This document shows positions 17,355 to 42,991 of a stretch of DNA of 64,000 bases, one piece after another. Within the stretch, counting starts at the first letter, position 1. Each line of letters begins with the position of its first letter. This stretch comes from Cryptosporangium arvum DSM 44712 (GTDB lineage Bacteria; Actinomycetota; Actinomycetes; Mycobacteriales; Cryptosporangiaceae): positions 2,914,001 through 2,978,000 of the forward strand of contig NZ_KK073874.1 in assembly GCF_000585375.1 (NCBI RefSeq). Reading direction: 5' to 3'. The notes beneath the pieces are model-generated. The model saw only the letters and a program-made list of their open reading frames with translations, did no database searches and was not told where the DNA came from. The translations under genes and the position numbers were made by a program.

Positions 17355-18353
17355 ATGAAAAGACTGCGCATTCTGGCGCAGGCCACCCTCGCGCTCGCGC
17401 TCGCCGTAGCGGTGGTCGGGTGCGGCAGCGACGACGACAGCGGGTCGAGTGAGCCGACGGCCTCGGCCGCGTCCGGCGCGTTCCCCGTGACGATCGCGCA
17501 CAAGTACGGCTCGACGACGATCACGTCGGCGCCGAAGCGCGTCGTGACGCTGGGACTGTCCGACCAGGACGCGGTGATCGCGCTCGGCACCGTGCCCGTC
17601 GGCGCGGTCGACTGGTTCGGCGAGAAGCCGTTCGGCAACTGGCCGTGGGTCAAGGACAAGTGGAACCCCGCCCCGACGATCGTCGGCGAGCGCGACGAGT
17701 ACCAGGTCGAGAAGATCGTCGGCCTCAAGCCCGATCTGATCATCGCCCAGTACTCGGGCATGACCCAGGAGCAGTACACGACGCTGTCGAAGATCGCGCC
17801 GGTCGTCGCGCAGATCAAGGAGTTCCCCGACTACTCCGCGCCGTGGCAGGACATGGCGAAGGTGATCGGGAAGTCGCTCGGCAAGGAAGCCGAGATGGAC
17901 GCGATCCTCGGCGACATCGACGCCAAGCTGGCCCAGGTCAAGAAGGACAACCCGGGCTGGGCGAACCAGACCGCGGTCGTCGTCGACCCGTCCGAGCCCG
18001 GCATGTACGCCGCGTTCGCCGAGTCCGACCCGAAGGCGCAGCTGCTGCGTGACATGGGATTCAAGCTCAGCCCCGAGGTCACCGAGATCGCCGGGAAGGA
18101 CACCGCGGCGGTGCTGAGCGCCGAGCGGCTCGACGTGCTCGACGTCGACCGGCTGGTGCTGCTGGCCACCGACAACACCGTGCAGCCCCGGGTGGAGAAG
18201 GACCCGGCGTTCGCGGCGCTGAAGGTCGCCAAGGAGAAGCGCACGACCTGGCTCCAGTACACCGACGAGCCGCCGATCGGTGGCGCGTTGACGTTCGTCA
18301 CACCGCTCTCGGTGCCGTGGGCGGTCGATCAGCTGGTGAAACAGCTGCAGTAG
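17355..18353 (+). CDS. Fe-siderophore-binding lipoprotein (FecB/FepB family)
   Basis: The 332-residue protein has a lipoprotein signal peptide ending VVGC, with lipid-anchored Cys at residue 23, a Ser/Asp/Gly-rich linker, then a class III periplasmic-binding fold. Family landmarks are APKRVVTLGLSDQDAVIALG, VEKIVGLKPDLIIAQ and DVLDVDRLVLLA. It would present ferric hydroxamate to the permeases encoded on the opposite strand. An iron box precedes it and a terminator hairpin (18366-18397) follows. Its lower arginine and higher lysine content is normal for the family. Confidence 0.93.
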   Translation: MKRLRILAQATLALALAVAVVGCGSDDDSGSSEPTASAASGAFPVTIAHKYGSTTITSAPKRVVTLGLSDQDAVIALGTVPVGAVDWFGEKPFGNWPWVKDKWNPAPTIVGERDEYQVEKIVGLKPDLIIAQYSGMTQEQYTTLSKIAPVVAQIKEFPDYSAPWQDMAKVIGKSLGKEAEMDAILGDIDAKLAQVKKDNPGWANQTAVVVDPSEPGMYAAFAESDPKAQLLRDMGFKLSPEVTEIAGKDTAAVLSAERLDVLDVDRLVLLATDNTVQPRVEKDPAFAALKVAKEKRTTWLQYTDEPPIGGALTFVTPLSVPWAVDQLVKQLQ

Positions 18354-18365
18354 GCGGTCGTCGCC

Positions 18366-18397
18366 GACCGGCGGAGCGCACCTGTGCTTCGCCGGTC
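18366..18397 (+). terminator. Hairpin terminator after the binding-protein gene
   Basis: GACCGGCGGAGC (18366-18377) pairs with GCTTCGCCGGTC (18386-18397) with one G-U pair and an 8-nt loop. It sits 13 bp after the lipoprotein stop and before the next iron box. There is no clear U-tract, as is common in high-GC actinobacteria. Confidence 0.65.
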
Positions 18398-18454
18398 CGG
18401 CATGCCCGCCGGACGCGTGAATGTCTTGATTCAGCCGTTGACGGCCGACGAATG

Positions 18455-18473
18455 TTAGGTAAGCCTGGCCTTG
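18455..18473 (+). promoter_or_regulatory. DtxR/IdeR-type iron box (degenerate right half)
   Basis: TTAGGTAAGCCTGGCCTTG has a strong left half, TTAGGTAAGCCT, as seen in many actinobacterial iron boxes, but a weaker right half. It lies 50 bp before the ornithine monooxygenase gene. That gene is followed after 39 bp by the NRPS gene, so this site probably controls both. Confidence 0.75.
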
Positions 18474-18522
18474 CACGCCTGCGGGTCGGCTGTGTTCCGG
18501 CGTCGACAAAGGATGGTTTGAA

Positions 18523-19809
18523 ATGGTGCACACGACTGCGGAGTACGACGTCATCGGCGTCGGCTTCGGACCGTCCAACCTCGCACTCGCGGTCGCGCTC
18601 ACCGAGTCGGCCGAGGCCCCGTCGGCGCTGTTCCTCGAGCGCCAGGCCTCGTTCGGCTGGCACCGCGGCATGCTGCTCGACGACGCGACGATGCAGGTCT
18701 CGTTCCTCAAGGACCTGGTCACGCTGCGCAACCCGAGCAGCCGCTTCAGCTTCCTGAACTACCTGCACGAACGCGGCCGGCTGGTCGACTTCATCAATCA
18801 CAAGACGCTGTTCCCGCTGCGGGTCGAGTTCCACGACTACCTCGAGTGGGCCGCGCGCCAGGTGGACGACCTGGTCCGGTACGGCCACGAGGTGATCGGC
18901 GTGCGCCGGGTCGCCGACGACCTGGTCGAGGTCCTGGTCGACACCGGCACCGGCACGATCGTCCACCGCGCCCGCAACCTCGTGCTGGCCACCGGCCTGC
19001 AGCCGTCGCTGCCCCCGGGCGTGGTCGCCGACGAGCGCATCTGGCACAGCCGTGACCTGCTGCACCGCGTCGCCGCCCTCGGGGCCGAGCCGCCCAAGCG
19101 GATCGTCGTGGTCGGCGCCGGGCAGAGCGCCGCCGAGGTCACCGCGTTCCTGCACGACCGTTACGCCGACGCCGAGGTCTGGGCCGTCTACTCCCGCTTC
19201 GGGTACAGCCCCGCGGACGACAGCTCGTTCGCCAACCGCATCTTCGACCCGTCCGCCGTCGACGACTTCTACGACGCGCCCGGCTGGGTCAAGGACCAGC
19301 TGCTGACCTACCACGCGAACACGAACTACTCGGTCGTCGACTCGGAGCTGATCGCCGAGCTGTACCGGCGCTCCTACCGCGAGCAGGTGCTCGGCCGGCC
19401 GCGGCTGCGGATGATGAACGTGTCGCGGCTGGTCGGAGCGGTGTCCACGCCGGACGGTGTGCGGGTGACGGTCGAGGCGCTGGCCACCGGCGAGCAGACC
19501 GTGCTCGACGCCGACATCCTCGTCTGCGCCACCGGCTACGACCCGGTCGAACCGGCCACGCTGCTCGGCGAGCTCAACGCGTTCTGCCGACGGGACGCCG
19601 CCGGCCGCCTGGAGGTCGACCGCGACTACCGGGTGGCCACCGACGACGGGCTCGGCGTGGGCATCTACCTGCAGGGCGGCACCGAACACAGCCACGGGAT
19701 CAGCTCGTCGCTGCTGTCGAACGGGGCCGTGCGCGCCGCCGAGATCCTGGACGCGATCCGCACGCGCGCCGACGCGCCCGCGAACGCCCGGCCGGTCGCC
19801 ACCCGCTGA
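18523..19809 (+). CDS. L-ornithine N5-monooxygenase (SidA/IucD/CchB family)
   Basis: The 428-residue flavoprotein has FAD motif GVGFGPSNLAL (residues 12-22), substrate-side motif MQVSFLKDLVTLRNP, an NADPH motif VGAGQSAAEV (about 202-211) and the late ATGYDP motif. It hydroxylates the side-chain nitrogen of ornithine with O2 and NADPH, giving N5-hydroxyornithine for formylation and NRPS loading. Lysine as substrate cannot be excluded by eye, but the hydroxyornithine code in the NRPS favours ornithine. It lies directly behind an iron box and 39 bp before the NRPS gene. Confidence 0.93.
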   Translation: MVHTTAEYDVIGVGFGPSNLALAVALTESAEAPSALFLERQASFGWHRGMLLDDATMQVSFLKDLVTLRNPSSRFSFLNYLHERGRLVDFINHKTLFPLRVEFHDYLEWAARQVDDLVRYGHEVIGVRRVADDLVEVLVDTGTGTIVHRARNLVLATGLQPSLPPGVVADERIWHSRDLLHRVAALGAEPPKRIVVVGAGQSAAEVTAFLHDRYADAEVWAVYSRFGYSPADDSSFANRIFDPSAVDDFYDAPGWVKDQLLTYHANTNYSVVDSELIAELYRRSYREQVLGRPRLRMMNVSRLVGAVSTPDGVRVTVEALATGEQTVLDADILVCATGYDPVEPATLLGELNAFCRRDAAGRLEVDRDYRVATDDGLGVGIYLQGGTEHSHGISSSLLSNGAVRAAEILDAIRTRADAPANARPVATR

Positions 19810-19848
19810 CCGCGGGTCTCCTTCTCCTGACAACGAACGGGGTGCGGT

Positions 19849-36549
<16,701 letters not shown>

Positions 36550-36577
36550 GACGGGCGGACGGCCCGCGCGCGCCGCG

Positions 36578-38203
36578 TCAGACGCGGAAGCCCGCGACCG
36601 AGTCGTTCAGGGCGCTCGCGGTGAGGGCCAGTTCCCGGGCGGCGCCGGCGGCCTGGGCGGCGCTCGCGTTCGACTCCTCGGCGGTGGTGGACACGTCGCT
36701 GACCGTCTGCGCGATGTGATCCACCCCGGTCGCGGCCTGCCCGATGCTGCGATTGATCTCGTGGGTGGTCGCGGTCTGCTCCTCCACCGCCGAGGCCACC
36801 GTCGTCTGGTGCTCGTTGATCTGCTCGATGATCGCGTTGATCTGACCCAGCGCGGTCGCGGCCTCGTCGCTGCTGGCCTGCATCGCGGCGATCTTGCGGG
36901 TGATCTCCTCGGTGGCCTTCGCGGTCTCCTGGGCCAGGTCCTTCACCTCGGTCGCGACGACCGCGAAGCCCTTGCCGGCCTCCCCGGCCCGCGCGGCCTC
37001 GATCGTCGCGTTCAGCGCCAGCAGGTTCGTCTGCTCGGCGATGCTGTTGATGACCTTGACGACGTCGCCGACCTCGACGCTGGCGGCACCGAGCGCGGCC
37101 ACCGAGTCGTTGGTCTGCTGCGCGGTGTTCAGCGCCTGCTGCGCCACCTCCACCGCGCTCGCCGCGCTGCGTGAGATCTCCGCGATCGCCGCGCTCATCT
37201 CCTCGCTCGCCGCGGCCACCGTGCTCACGCTGGCCGCTACCTCGTTCGCGGCCAGCGACGCGGTCTGCGAACCGCTCGCGGTGGTCGTCGCGCCGGTCTC
37301 GATCCGGGTGGCGACGGCGCTGAGCTCCTGCGACGCGGCCGTCACCCGGCCGGCCTGCTGGAGCACCTCGGCGACGCTGGCGCGCATCGAGTCGAGCGTA
37401 CGCTTGACGCCCCGGGCCATCGTCCCGACCTCGTCCCGGGTGCCCGGATCCGGCACGGTGGTGGTGAGGTCGCCGTCGGCCATCCGGTCGAGCGCGGCCC
37501 CGACGCCCTGCAACGGCCGGCTGATCCCGCGCGCCACCCACAGCGCGAGCACCAGCCCGATCGCGATCGCGGTCAGCAGCCCGGCCACCGAGATCGTCAG
37601 CGCGGTCGCGTACCGCTTGTCGAGCTCGTCGGCCCGGTCCTTGGCCTGGACGTTCTCCGCCGCGGTGATCTTCTTCAACGCGTCCTCGGCGGCCAGGTAG
37701 GGTGCTTTCGCCGGGCCTTCCTTGACCCGGACGTAGCGGGCCCGGTCACCGGCCACCGCCGCCGGGATCATCTGGGCCGTCGCGATGTCGTCGTACGTCG
37801 TGAACGCGGTGACGAACTCGTCGACGAGCGTGGGGTCGGCCGCGGTGCTGCGGTACTTCGCGGCCAGCACCGTGATCGTCTCGCCGTCGTCGCTGATCTG
37901 CTGGGCCTTCTGCGTACTCGCGGTGCTCCCGGCGTCGAGCAGCGCGAGCGAGTTCTGGTCGGCGCGCATGAGCCGGAACGCGTCACGCAGCTCGCCGACG
38001 GTGATCAGCGGGCCGACGTTGTTGGTGTAGATCGCCTTGCCGACCGAGCGCACCTCGGCGGTCTGCAGCAGCGTGACCAGCGTCGCGGCGCACGAGACGG
38101 CCAGCGCGGCGAGCACCGCGAGGGTGATCTTCGCGCCCACTTTCAGATCGCCCCAGAGCCGACGTCTGCCCGTCGGCTCCTCGACGCTGTGCGGCTGCGC
38201 CAC
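36578..38203 (-). CDS. Methyl-accepting chemotaxis protein
   Basis: The 541-residue protein has TM1 at about 27-48, an extracytoplasmic four-helix-bundle sensor (about 50-195), TM2 at about 203-222, then a HAMP domain ([23 protein letters not shown]). A long coiled-coil signalling domain contains the conserved hairpin [19 protein letters not shown]. It transmits ligand occupancy to CheA/CheW. The presence of an MCP implies a flagellate stage such as motile spores. It is convergent with the NRPS gene (28-bp gap) but has no iron box, so a siderophore link is not supported. Confidence 0.93.
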   Translation of the reverse strand: MAQPHSVEEPTGRRRLWGDLKVGAKITLAVLAALAVSCAATLVTLLQTAEVRSVGKAIYTNNVGPLITVGELRDAFRLMRADQNSLALLDAGSTASTQKAQQISDDGETITVLAAKYRSTAADPTLVDEFVTAFTTYDDIATAQMIPAAVAGDRARYVRVKEGPAKAPYLAAEDALKKITAAENVQAKDRADELDKRYATALTISVAGLLTAIAIGLVLALWVARGISRPLQGVGAALDRMADGDLTTTVPDPGTRDEVGTMARGVKRTLDSMRASVAEVLQQAGRVTAASQELSAVATRIETGATTTASGSQTASLAANEVAASVSTVAAASEEMSAAIAEISRSAASAVEVAQQALNTAQQTNDSVAALGAASVEVGDVVKVINSIAEQTNLLALNATIEAARAGEAGKGFAVVATEVKDLAQETAKATEEITRKIAAMQASSDEAATALGQINAIIEQINEHQTTVASAVEEQTATTHEINRSIGQAATGVDHIAQTVSDVSTTAEESNASAAQAAGAARELALTASALNDSVAGFRV

Positions 38204-38278
38204 GACGTCCCCCGTGCGGTTGTAGGAGAGAGAGCACCTCTTCTCTCGTCGGCACCGGAACCGGAGCTCTGAGCGAAA

Positions 38279-38716
38279 TCAGGTCCGGGGACGCTCGAAC
38301 AACCGGGACATGACGATCGTGGTGCGGGTGCGGTCGACCTGGGGGAGCGCGCGCATCCGTTCGACCGTGCTCTCCACCCCGGCGATGTTCGCCGCCATGA
38401 CGTGCACCAGCGCGTCGGCGTCGCCGGTGATCGTGCGCACGCCGACCACCTCCGGAATCGCCTCCAGGTCGGCGCGCAACCGGGCGGGCGACACGTTGCC
38501 CTGGTACGACAGCTCGACGTAGGCCTCGGTGTCCCAGCCGAGCGACGCCGGATCGACGATCGCGGTGAAGCCGGCGATCGCGCCACGGTGACGCAGCTGG
38601 TCGACCCGCCGCTTCACCGCCGGCGCCGACAGCCCCACCTGCGTCCCCACCTGCTGGTAGGTCGCCCGGCCGTCGCGCAGCAGCGCGGCCACGATCGCCC
38701 GGTCCAACTCGTCCAT
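38279..38716 (-). CDS. Lrp/AsnC-family regulator
   Basis: The 145-residue protein has an N-terminal HTH (DELDRAIVAALLRDGRATYQQVGTQVGLSAPAVKRRVDQL) and a RAM effector domain with the YVELSYQGN and GDADALVHVMA strands. It is divergent from the ornithine cyclodeaminase gene, which it likely controls in response to ornithine, arginine or proline. Start MDELDR at 38716 fits the family N-terminus; an upstream in-frame start at 38755 would add 13 poorly conserved residues. Confidence 0.88.
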   Translation of the reverse strand: MDELDRAIVAALLRDGRATYQQVGTQVGLSAPAVKRRVDQLRHRGAIAGFTAIVDPASLGWDTEAYVELSYQGNVSPARLRADLEAIPEVVGVRTITGDADALVHVMAANIAGVESTVERMRALPQVDRTRTTIVMSRLFERPRT

Positions 38717-38803
38717 CGGCACTCGATTCGTTGTGTGATCGGCCTCTCTGCGCAAGAAATCGACGCTGTGCGCGCAACAGATCGCGATTGCTTGCGGGTG
38801 ACG

Positions 38804-38829
38804 GCGTTCGTACGTTAATCGACGAACGC
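38804..38829. promoter_or_regulatory. Inverted repeat, candidate Lrp operator
   Basis: GCGTTCGT (38804-38811) and ACGAACGC (38822-38829) form 8-bp arms around a 10-bp AT-richer spacer. The repeat lies just before the AAGGAG ribosome site of the ornithine cyclodeaminase gene. Its position between divergent regulator and target suggests an Lrp-type site. Confidence 0.5.
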
Positions 38830-38844
38830 AAAGGAGCTCCCGCT

Positions 38845-39879
38845 ATGAACGTCCCTTTCGTCGATGTCGCGAACCTGGCCCGCTGGGTCACCGCGCTGGG
38901 CGCCGAGCGGATCATCGCCGACCTGGTCACCGAGCTGGAGCTCGACTTCAAGCGCTGGCCGGAGTTCGACAAGAGCGCCCGGGTGGCCAACCACTCGACC
39001 GACGGTGTCATCGAGCTGATGCCGATCAGCGACGGGCAGCAGTACGCGTTCAAGTACGTCAACGGGCACCCGAAGAACCCCGAGCGGGGCTTCCAGACCG
39101 TCACCGCCTTCGGTGTCCTCGCCGACGTCCACAACGGATACCCGGTCTTCGCGGCCGAGATGACGATCCTCACCGCGCTGCGCACGGCCGCGACCTCCGC
39201 ACTGGCCGCGCGGCACCTCGCCCGCCCGGACTCGGCCACGATGGCGCTGATCGGCTGCGGCGCCCAGGCCGAGTTCCAGGCCCTGGGCTTCCGCGCCGTC
39301 CTCGGCGTCGACCGGCTGCGGATCTGGGACACCGATCCGGCGGCGATGGACAAGTTCGAGCGCAACGCCACCCGGCTCGGCTTCACCGTCGAGCGCGCCG
39401 CCGACGCCCACGACGCGACGCTCGGCGCCGACGTCGTCACCACCTGCACCGCCGACAAGGCCAACGCGACGGTGCTGGCCGCGGCGTCGGTGCGCCCCGG
39501 CGTCCACCTCAACGCGATCGGCGGGGACTGCCCGGGCAAGACCGAGCTCGACCCCGCCATCCTGCCGCGCTCCGAGGTCTTCGTGGAGTACACGCCGCAG
39601 ACCCGCGTCGAGGGCGAGATCCAGCGTCAGCCGGCCGATTTCGCGGTCACCGAACTGTGGGAGGTCGTCGCCGGGCTGCGGCCCGGGCGGAGCGGCGCGG
39701 ACGCGGTCACCGTGTTCGACTCGGTGGGTTTCGCGATCGAGGACTTCACCGCGCTGCGTTACCTCCAGCGCGCGGTCGAGGGCACCGGCTACGCCGTCGA
39801 CCTGGACCTGATCGCGGATCCGCGCGACCCCAAGGACCTCTTCGGGTTCGTCACCGCGGGTGCCTTCTCCGGTGTCTGA
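38845..39879 (+). CDS. Ornithine cyclodeaminase family protein
   Basis: The 344-residue protein of the OCD/mu-crystallin family has the Rossmann motif ALIGCGAQAEFQ (about residue 135) and substrate-loop elements FKYVNGHPKNP and AEMTILTALRTAATSALA. OCD converts L-ornithine to L-proline and ammonia using bound NAD. Genes on both sides of it act on citrulline and proline, which strongly supports true ornithine cyclodeaminase activity over alanine-dehydrogenase or siderophore-precursor relatives. The start is supported by AAGGAG at 38831-38836. Confidence 0.9.
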   Translation: MNVPFVDVANLARWVTALGAERIIADLVTELELDFKRWPEFDKSARVANHSTDGVIELMPISDGQQYAFKYVNGHPKNPERGFQTVTAFGVLADVHNGYPVFAAEMTILTALRTAATSALAARHLARPDSATMALIGCGAQAEFQALGFRAVLGVDRLRIWDTDPAAMDKFERNATRLGFTVERAADAHDATLGADVVTTCTADKANATVLAAASVRPGVHLNAIGGDCPGKTELDPAILPRSEVFVEYTPQTRVEGEIQRQPADFAVTELWEVVAGLRPGRSGADAVTVFDSVGFAIEDFTALRYLQRAVEGTGYAVDLDLIADPRDPKDLFGFVTAGAFSGV

Positions 39880-40828
39880 GGTCGGTCAGGCCCCCGCCGC
39901 GGTCATCATGGTCCGCCCGCACCACTTCGTGCCCAACCCGGCCACGATCTCCGACAACCTGTTCCAGGCCCGGTCGGAGGTCCCGCCCTCGCGTGCGCTC
40001 GCGGACGCGGCGCTCGCCGAGGTCACCGCCGTGGCCGACGCGCTGCGCGGGGTGGGCGTCGGCGTCCACCTGTTCGACGACGAGTCGACCGGCACGCCCG
40101 ACTCGGTGTTCCCGAACAACTGGTTCTCGACGCACCCCGACGGCCGGGTCGCGATCTACCCGCTGTACGCGCCCAACCGCCGGGCCGAGCGGCGGGCCGA
40201 CATCGTGCAGTCGCTGCGCGTGGGCTTCCAGGTCAACGGCGTCCACGACTACTCGGTGCTGGAGGACGACTGCCTCTACCTGGAGGGCACCGGTTCGATG
40301 GTGCTCGACCACGTGGGCCGGGTCGCGTACGTCGCGCGGTCCTTCCGGTCCCACGACCGGGCGGTCGCGATGGTCTGCCGCGACCTCGGGTACGAGCCGG
40401 TCGTGTTCTCGTCGCTCGACTCGCGGGGTGCGCCGATCTACCACACGAACGTGATGATGTCCGTCGGCTCGACGGTGGCGCTGGTCGCGCTGGACTCGTT
40501 CGAGCACCGGGCGGAGCGGGACGCGGTCGAGCGACGGCTGGCGGCCTCCGGGCGGGCGGTCGTCCCGCTGACCCAGGGGCAGGTCGACGAGTTCGCCGGC
40601 AACGCGATCGAGCTGCGTGGGACCGGCGGTTCGTACCTGCTGCTCTCCGCCCGGGCGTACGACAGTCTGACGTCGGAGCAGCGCGCGACCCTGTCCGCGC
40701 ACGTCCACCTGCTCCCGGTCGCGGTGCCGACGATCGAGCTGGCCGGCGGGTCGGTGCGGTGCATGGTCGCGGGGATCCACCTGCCGCGCCGGGTCCGGGA
40801 GACCGGGCTAGCCGAGGTAGGGGGCTAG
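39872..40828 (+). CDS. ctlX: Citrulline utilization hydrolase CtlX (arginine deiminase superfamily)
   Basis: The ~318-residue guanidino-modifying-enzyme-fold protein has the CtlX landmarks MVRPHHFVPNPAT, PDSVFPNNWFSTHPDG, YPLYAPNRRAERR, YLEGTGSMVLD, PIYHTNVMM and the C-terminal nucleophile motif GGSVRCMVAGIHLP. CtlX-type enzymes hydrolyse citrulline to ornithine, the substrate of the preceding ornithine cyclodeaminase. GTG at 39872 overlaps the upstream stop by 8 bp; an in-frame GTG at 39860 is possible. The 3' end overlaps the convergent PucR gene by 21 bp. Confidence 0.88.
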   Translation: MSEVGQAPAAVIMVRPHHFVPNPATISDNLFQARSEVPPSRALADAALAEVTAVADALRGVGVGVHLFDDESTGTPDSVFPNNWFSTHPDGRVAIYPLYAPNRRAERRADIVQSLRVGFQVNGVHDYSVLEDDCLYLEGTGSMVLDHVGRVAYVARSFRSHDRAVAMVCRDLGYEPVVFSSLDSRGAPIYHTNVMMSVGSTVALVALDSFEHRAERDAVERRLAASGRAVVPLTQGQVDEFAGNAIELRGTGGSYLLLSARAYDSLTSEQRATLSAHVHLLPVAVPTIELAGGSVRCMVAGIHLPRRVRETGLAEVGG

Positions 40829-41950
40829 ACGGAGCGCGAGGTGCAGGCGGAGGCGGCCCTCGCCGGTCGACAGGTCGCAGCCGGTCAGGTGCTCGATCTG
40901 GGCCAGCCGGTGGTAGACGGTCTGGCGGTGCACCGAGAGCCGGCCGGCCGCCCGCGCCACGCTGCCGGCCTCGTCCAGGTACACCCGCGCGGTCTCCACC
41001 AACGCTCCCGGGGCCTCGTCGAGGAACCTGCGGAGGCGGGGCGTCAGCAGGGTGCGGGCCAGGTCGTCGTCGCGGGCGACGCCGAGCAACCCGAGCGGCC
41101 CGAGCCCGCCCCACTCCACGACCGTCCCGCGTTCGGACGCGCGGGCGACCCGGAGCGCGACCCGGGCGCCGGTGCGGCTGGCGGCGAGCTCGGCCAGGCC
41201 GGAGACGACCGGCCCGACGCCGACCCAGGTGGAGTCGTCCAACGACGACAGCCGCCGCCCCAGCCCGAGCGCCGCCAGCGTCGTCGGAAGCGTGGTCGCG
41301 GAGCGGATCAGATCCGCGTGCACCACCGCCGCGCAGACGACGTTGTCCTCGCGGACCCAGACCAGGCCGGAGCGCGTCGACCGGCTCGCCAGCTGGCCGC
41401 CGAGGTCGGGACGGTGGACGAGTACGCAGGCGACGGGGTCGCGCACGTCCAGGCCGGCGGCGCTCGCCAGTTCGAGGGCGGAGTGCGCAGCGGCGCCGCC
41501 GTGGCCCTCGACCGCTTCCCGGTAGTTCGCGTCCCGCCGGGCCTGGCGGCGCTCGACCAGGCCGAGCAACGAGGCGGCCGCCTCGGCGATCCGGGCCGCC
41601 TCACCCCAGTGCTCGACCCCGATCGGGTGCTCGTCCTCCAGCAGCCAGAAGTAGCCGTGGACGCGGCCCAGGTGCCGGGCCGGGATGCACAACCGTGCGG
41701 CGATGCCCCGCGCCGGGTCGGCGGGGGTGCGCACCGGCCCGGTCGCTTCGTGGATGCCGTGCGCGAGGAACCATTCGCGGACCTCCGGCGTCGAACCGCG
41801 CTCGAGGATCGAGTGGCGCCGGACCTCGTCGACCACCCCGGCGCGGCCCTGCCCGGAGAAGCCGATGAGCCGGAAGTCGGGGTCTTCGAGCGTGCAGGGC
41901 GCGTCGAGCAGCCCCGCCATGTCGTCCACCAGGTCGTCGAGCGCCGTCAC
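40808..41950 (-). CDS. PucR/CdaR-type transcriptional regulator
   Basis: The protein has about 380 residues. A variable N-terminal sensory region is followed by a GGDEF-like/CdaR middle (VRDPVACVLVHRPDLGGQL) and the C-terminal PucR HTH (LVETARVYLDEAGSVARAAGRLSVHRQTVYHRLAQIE). PucR-family proteins adjacent to proline dehydrogenase genes in actinobacteria act as proline-responsive activators (PutR-like). Divergence from the proline dehydrogenase gene supports that role. Start is uncertain: GTG 41950 is favoured because the alternative GTG at 41983 would put the dyad at 41959-41989 inside the coding region. Confidence 0.85.
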   Translation of the reverse strand: MTALDDLVDDMAGLLDAPCTLEDPDFRLIGFSGQGRAGVVDEVRRHSILERGSTPEVREWFLAHGIHEATGPVRTPADPARGIAARLCIPARHLGRVHGYFWLLEDEHPIGVEHWGEAARIAEAAASLLGLVERRQARRDANYREAVEGHGGAAAHSALELASAAGLDVRDPVACVLVHRPDLGGQLASRSTRSGLVWVREDNVVCAAVVHADLIRSATTLPTTLAALGLGRRLSSLDDSTWVGVGPVVSGLAELAASRTGARVALRVARASERGTVVEWGGLGPLGLLGVARDDDLARTLLTPRLRRFLDEAPGALVETARVYLDEAGSVARAAGRLSVHRQTVYHRLAQIEHLTGCDLSTGEGRLRLHLALRLAPYLG

Positions 41951-41958
41951 TAGACAAG

Positions 41959-41989
41959 TGTCACATGTTTGACCGTTGATCACGTGACA
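41959..41989. promoter_or_regulatory. Spaced dyad between PucR regulator and proline dehydrogenase
   Basis: TGTCAC (41959-41964) and GTGACA (41984-41989) are perfect inverted arms, centres 25 bp apart, in the short intergenic region between divergent genes. This is a candidate binding site for the PucR-type protein. The arms are short, so confidence is moderate. Confidence 0.4.
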
Positions 41990-42033
41990 GCTGCCAGTCC
42001 TCTCCGGCAGGCGGCCGGTCTAGCTTCGGGGTC

Positions 42034-42960
42034 ATGCTCAGCTCTGCGCTCAACCGCGCCTCCCGGAGCCGGCGCGTTCGCCGCGTCGTCGAGCGCGTCC
42101 CGGTGACCCGGCGGGTCGTCGACCGGTTCGTGGCCGGCGAGGAGATCGCCGACGTGGTGCTGGCCGGCGAGTACCTGCGCCGCCAGGGCCGCTCGGTGAC
42201 GATCGACGTCCTCGGCGAGGACGTCACCGACGCGGCCGGTGCCGCCGCGACCACCGCGGCCTACCTCGCGCTGCTGGCCGCCCTGGCCGAGAAGAACTGC
42301 GCCGAGGGTGCGGACGTCTCGCTCAAGCTGTCGGCGCTCGGCCAGGCCCTGCCGGGCTCCGGCGACGAGATCGCCGAGTCGAACGCCCGCGCCGTCTGCG
42401 AGGCCGCCGCGGCGGTGGGAGCCACGGTCACGCTGGACATGGAGGACCACACGACCGTCGACTCCAGCCTGGCCATCGGCGCCAAGCTGCGGGTCGAGTA
42501 CCCGCTCACCGGCACCGTGCTGCAGGCGAACCTCCGCCGCACCGAGCGCGACCTGGCCGAGCTGGCCCAGCCGGGGACCCGGATCCGGTGGGTGAAGGGC
42601 GCGTACCGCGAGCCGCGGAGCGTCGCCTACCAGCAGAAAGCCGAGGTGGACGACGCCTACCGCCGGGGCGTGCGCAGCCTCATGGAATCCGGGTGCTACC
42701 CGATGATCGCGACCCACGACCCGGCGATGATCGAGCACGCGCTGCGGGCGGCGGCACGGACCGGCCGGAGCGCGGCGGACTGGGAGGCCCAGATGCTCTA
42801 CGGCGTCTCCACCGGCCGGCAGCGTGAGCTGGTCGAGCAGGGCCGGCGGCTGCGCGTCTACGTGCCGTTCGGCACCGACTGGTACGGGTACTTCATGCGC
42901 AGGCTCGCCGAGCGCCCGGCCAACGTCGCGTTCTTCCTGCGCGCGCTCGCACGCGGCTGA
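42034..42960 (+). CDS. Proline dehydrogenase (PRODH)
   Basis: The 308-residue monofunctional FAD-dependent PRODH shows a TIM-barrel pattern with VSLKLSALGQAL, VTLDMEDHTTVD, QANLRRTERDL, RWVKGAYREP and MIATHDPAMIEHALR, and the C-terminal RVYVPFGTDWYGYFMRRLAERPAN that binds proline's carboxylate. It oxidises L-proline to P5C, passing electrons to the quinone pool at the membrane. It is followed after 31 bp by the P5C dehydrogenase gene, the usual actinobacterial split PutA arrangement. Confidence 0.93.
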   Translation: MLSSALNRASRSRRVRRVVERVPVTRRVVDRFVAGEEIADVVLAGEYLRRQGRSVTIDVLGEDVTDAAGAAATTAAYLALLAALAEKNCAEGADVSLKLSALGQALPGSGDEIAESNARAVCEAAAAVGATVTLDMEDHTTVDSSLAIGAKLRVEYPLTGTVLQANLRRTERDLAELAQPGTRIRWVKGAYREPRSVAYQQKAEVDDAYRRGVRSLMESGCYPMIATHDPAMIEHALRAAARTGRSAADWEAQMLYGVSTGRQRELVEQGRRLRVYVPFGTDWYGYFMRRLAERPANVAFFLRALARG

Positions 42961-42991
42961 CCTCTCTCCCGATTCCGACCCTGGAGCATCC

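Noticed and set aside
36550-36577. A short GC hairpin (CGGGC...GCCCG) after the NRPS stop as a terminator.
   Set aside because: The stem is only five pairs in a GC-rich background and cannot be distinguished from chance.
36578-38203. The chemoreceptor as part of the siderophore locus.
   Set aside because: It lies on the opposite strand with no iron box and no ligand clue, so adjacency alone is not evidence.
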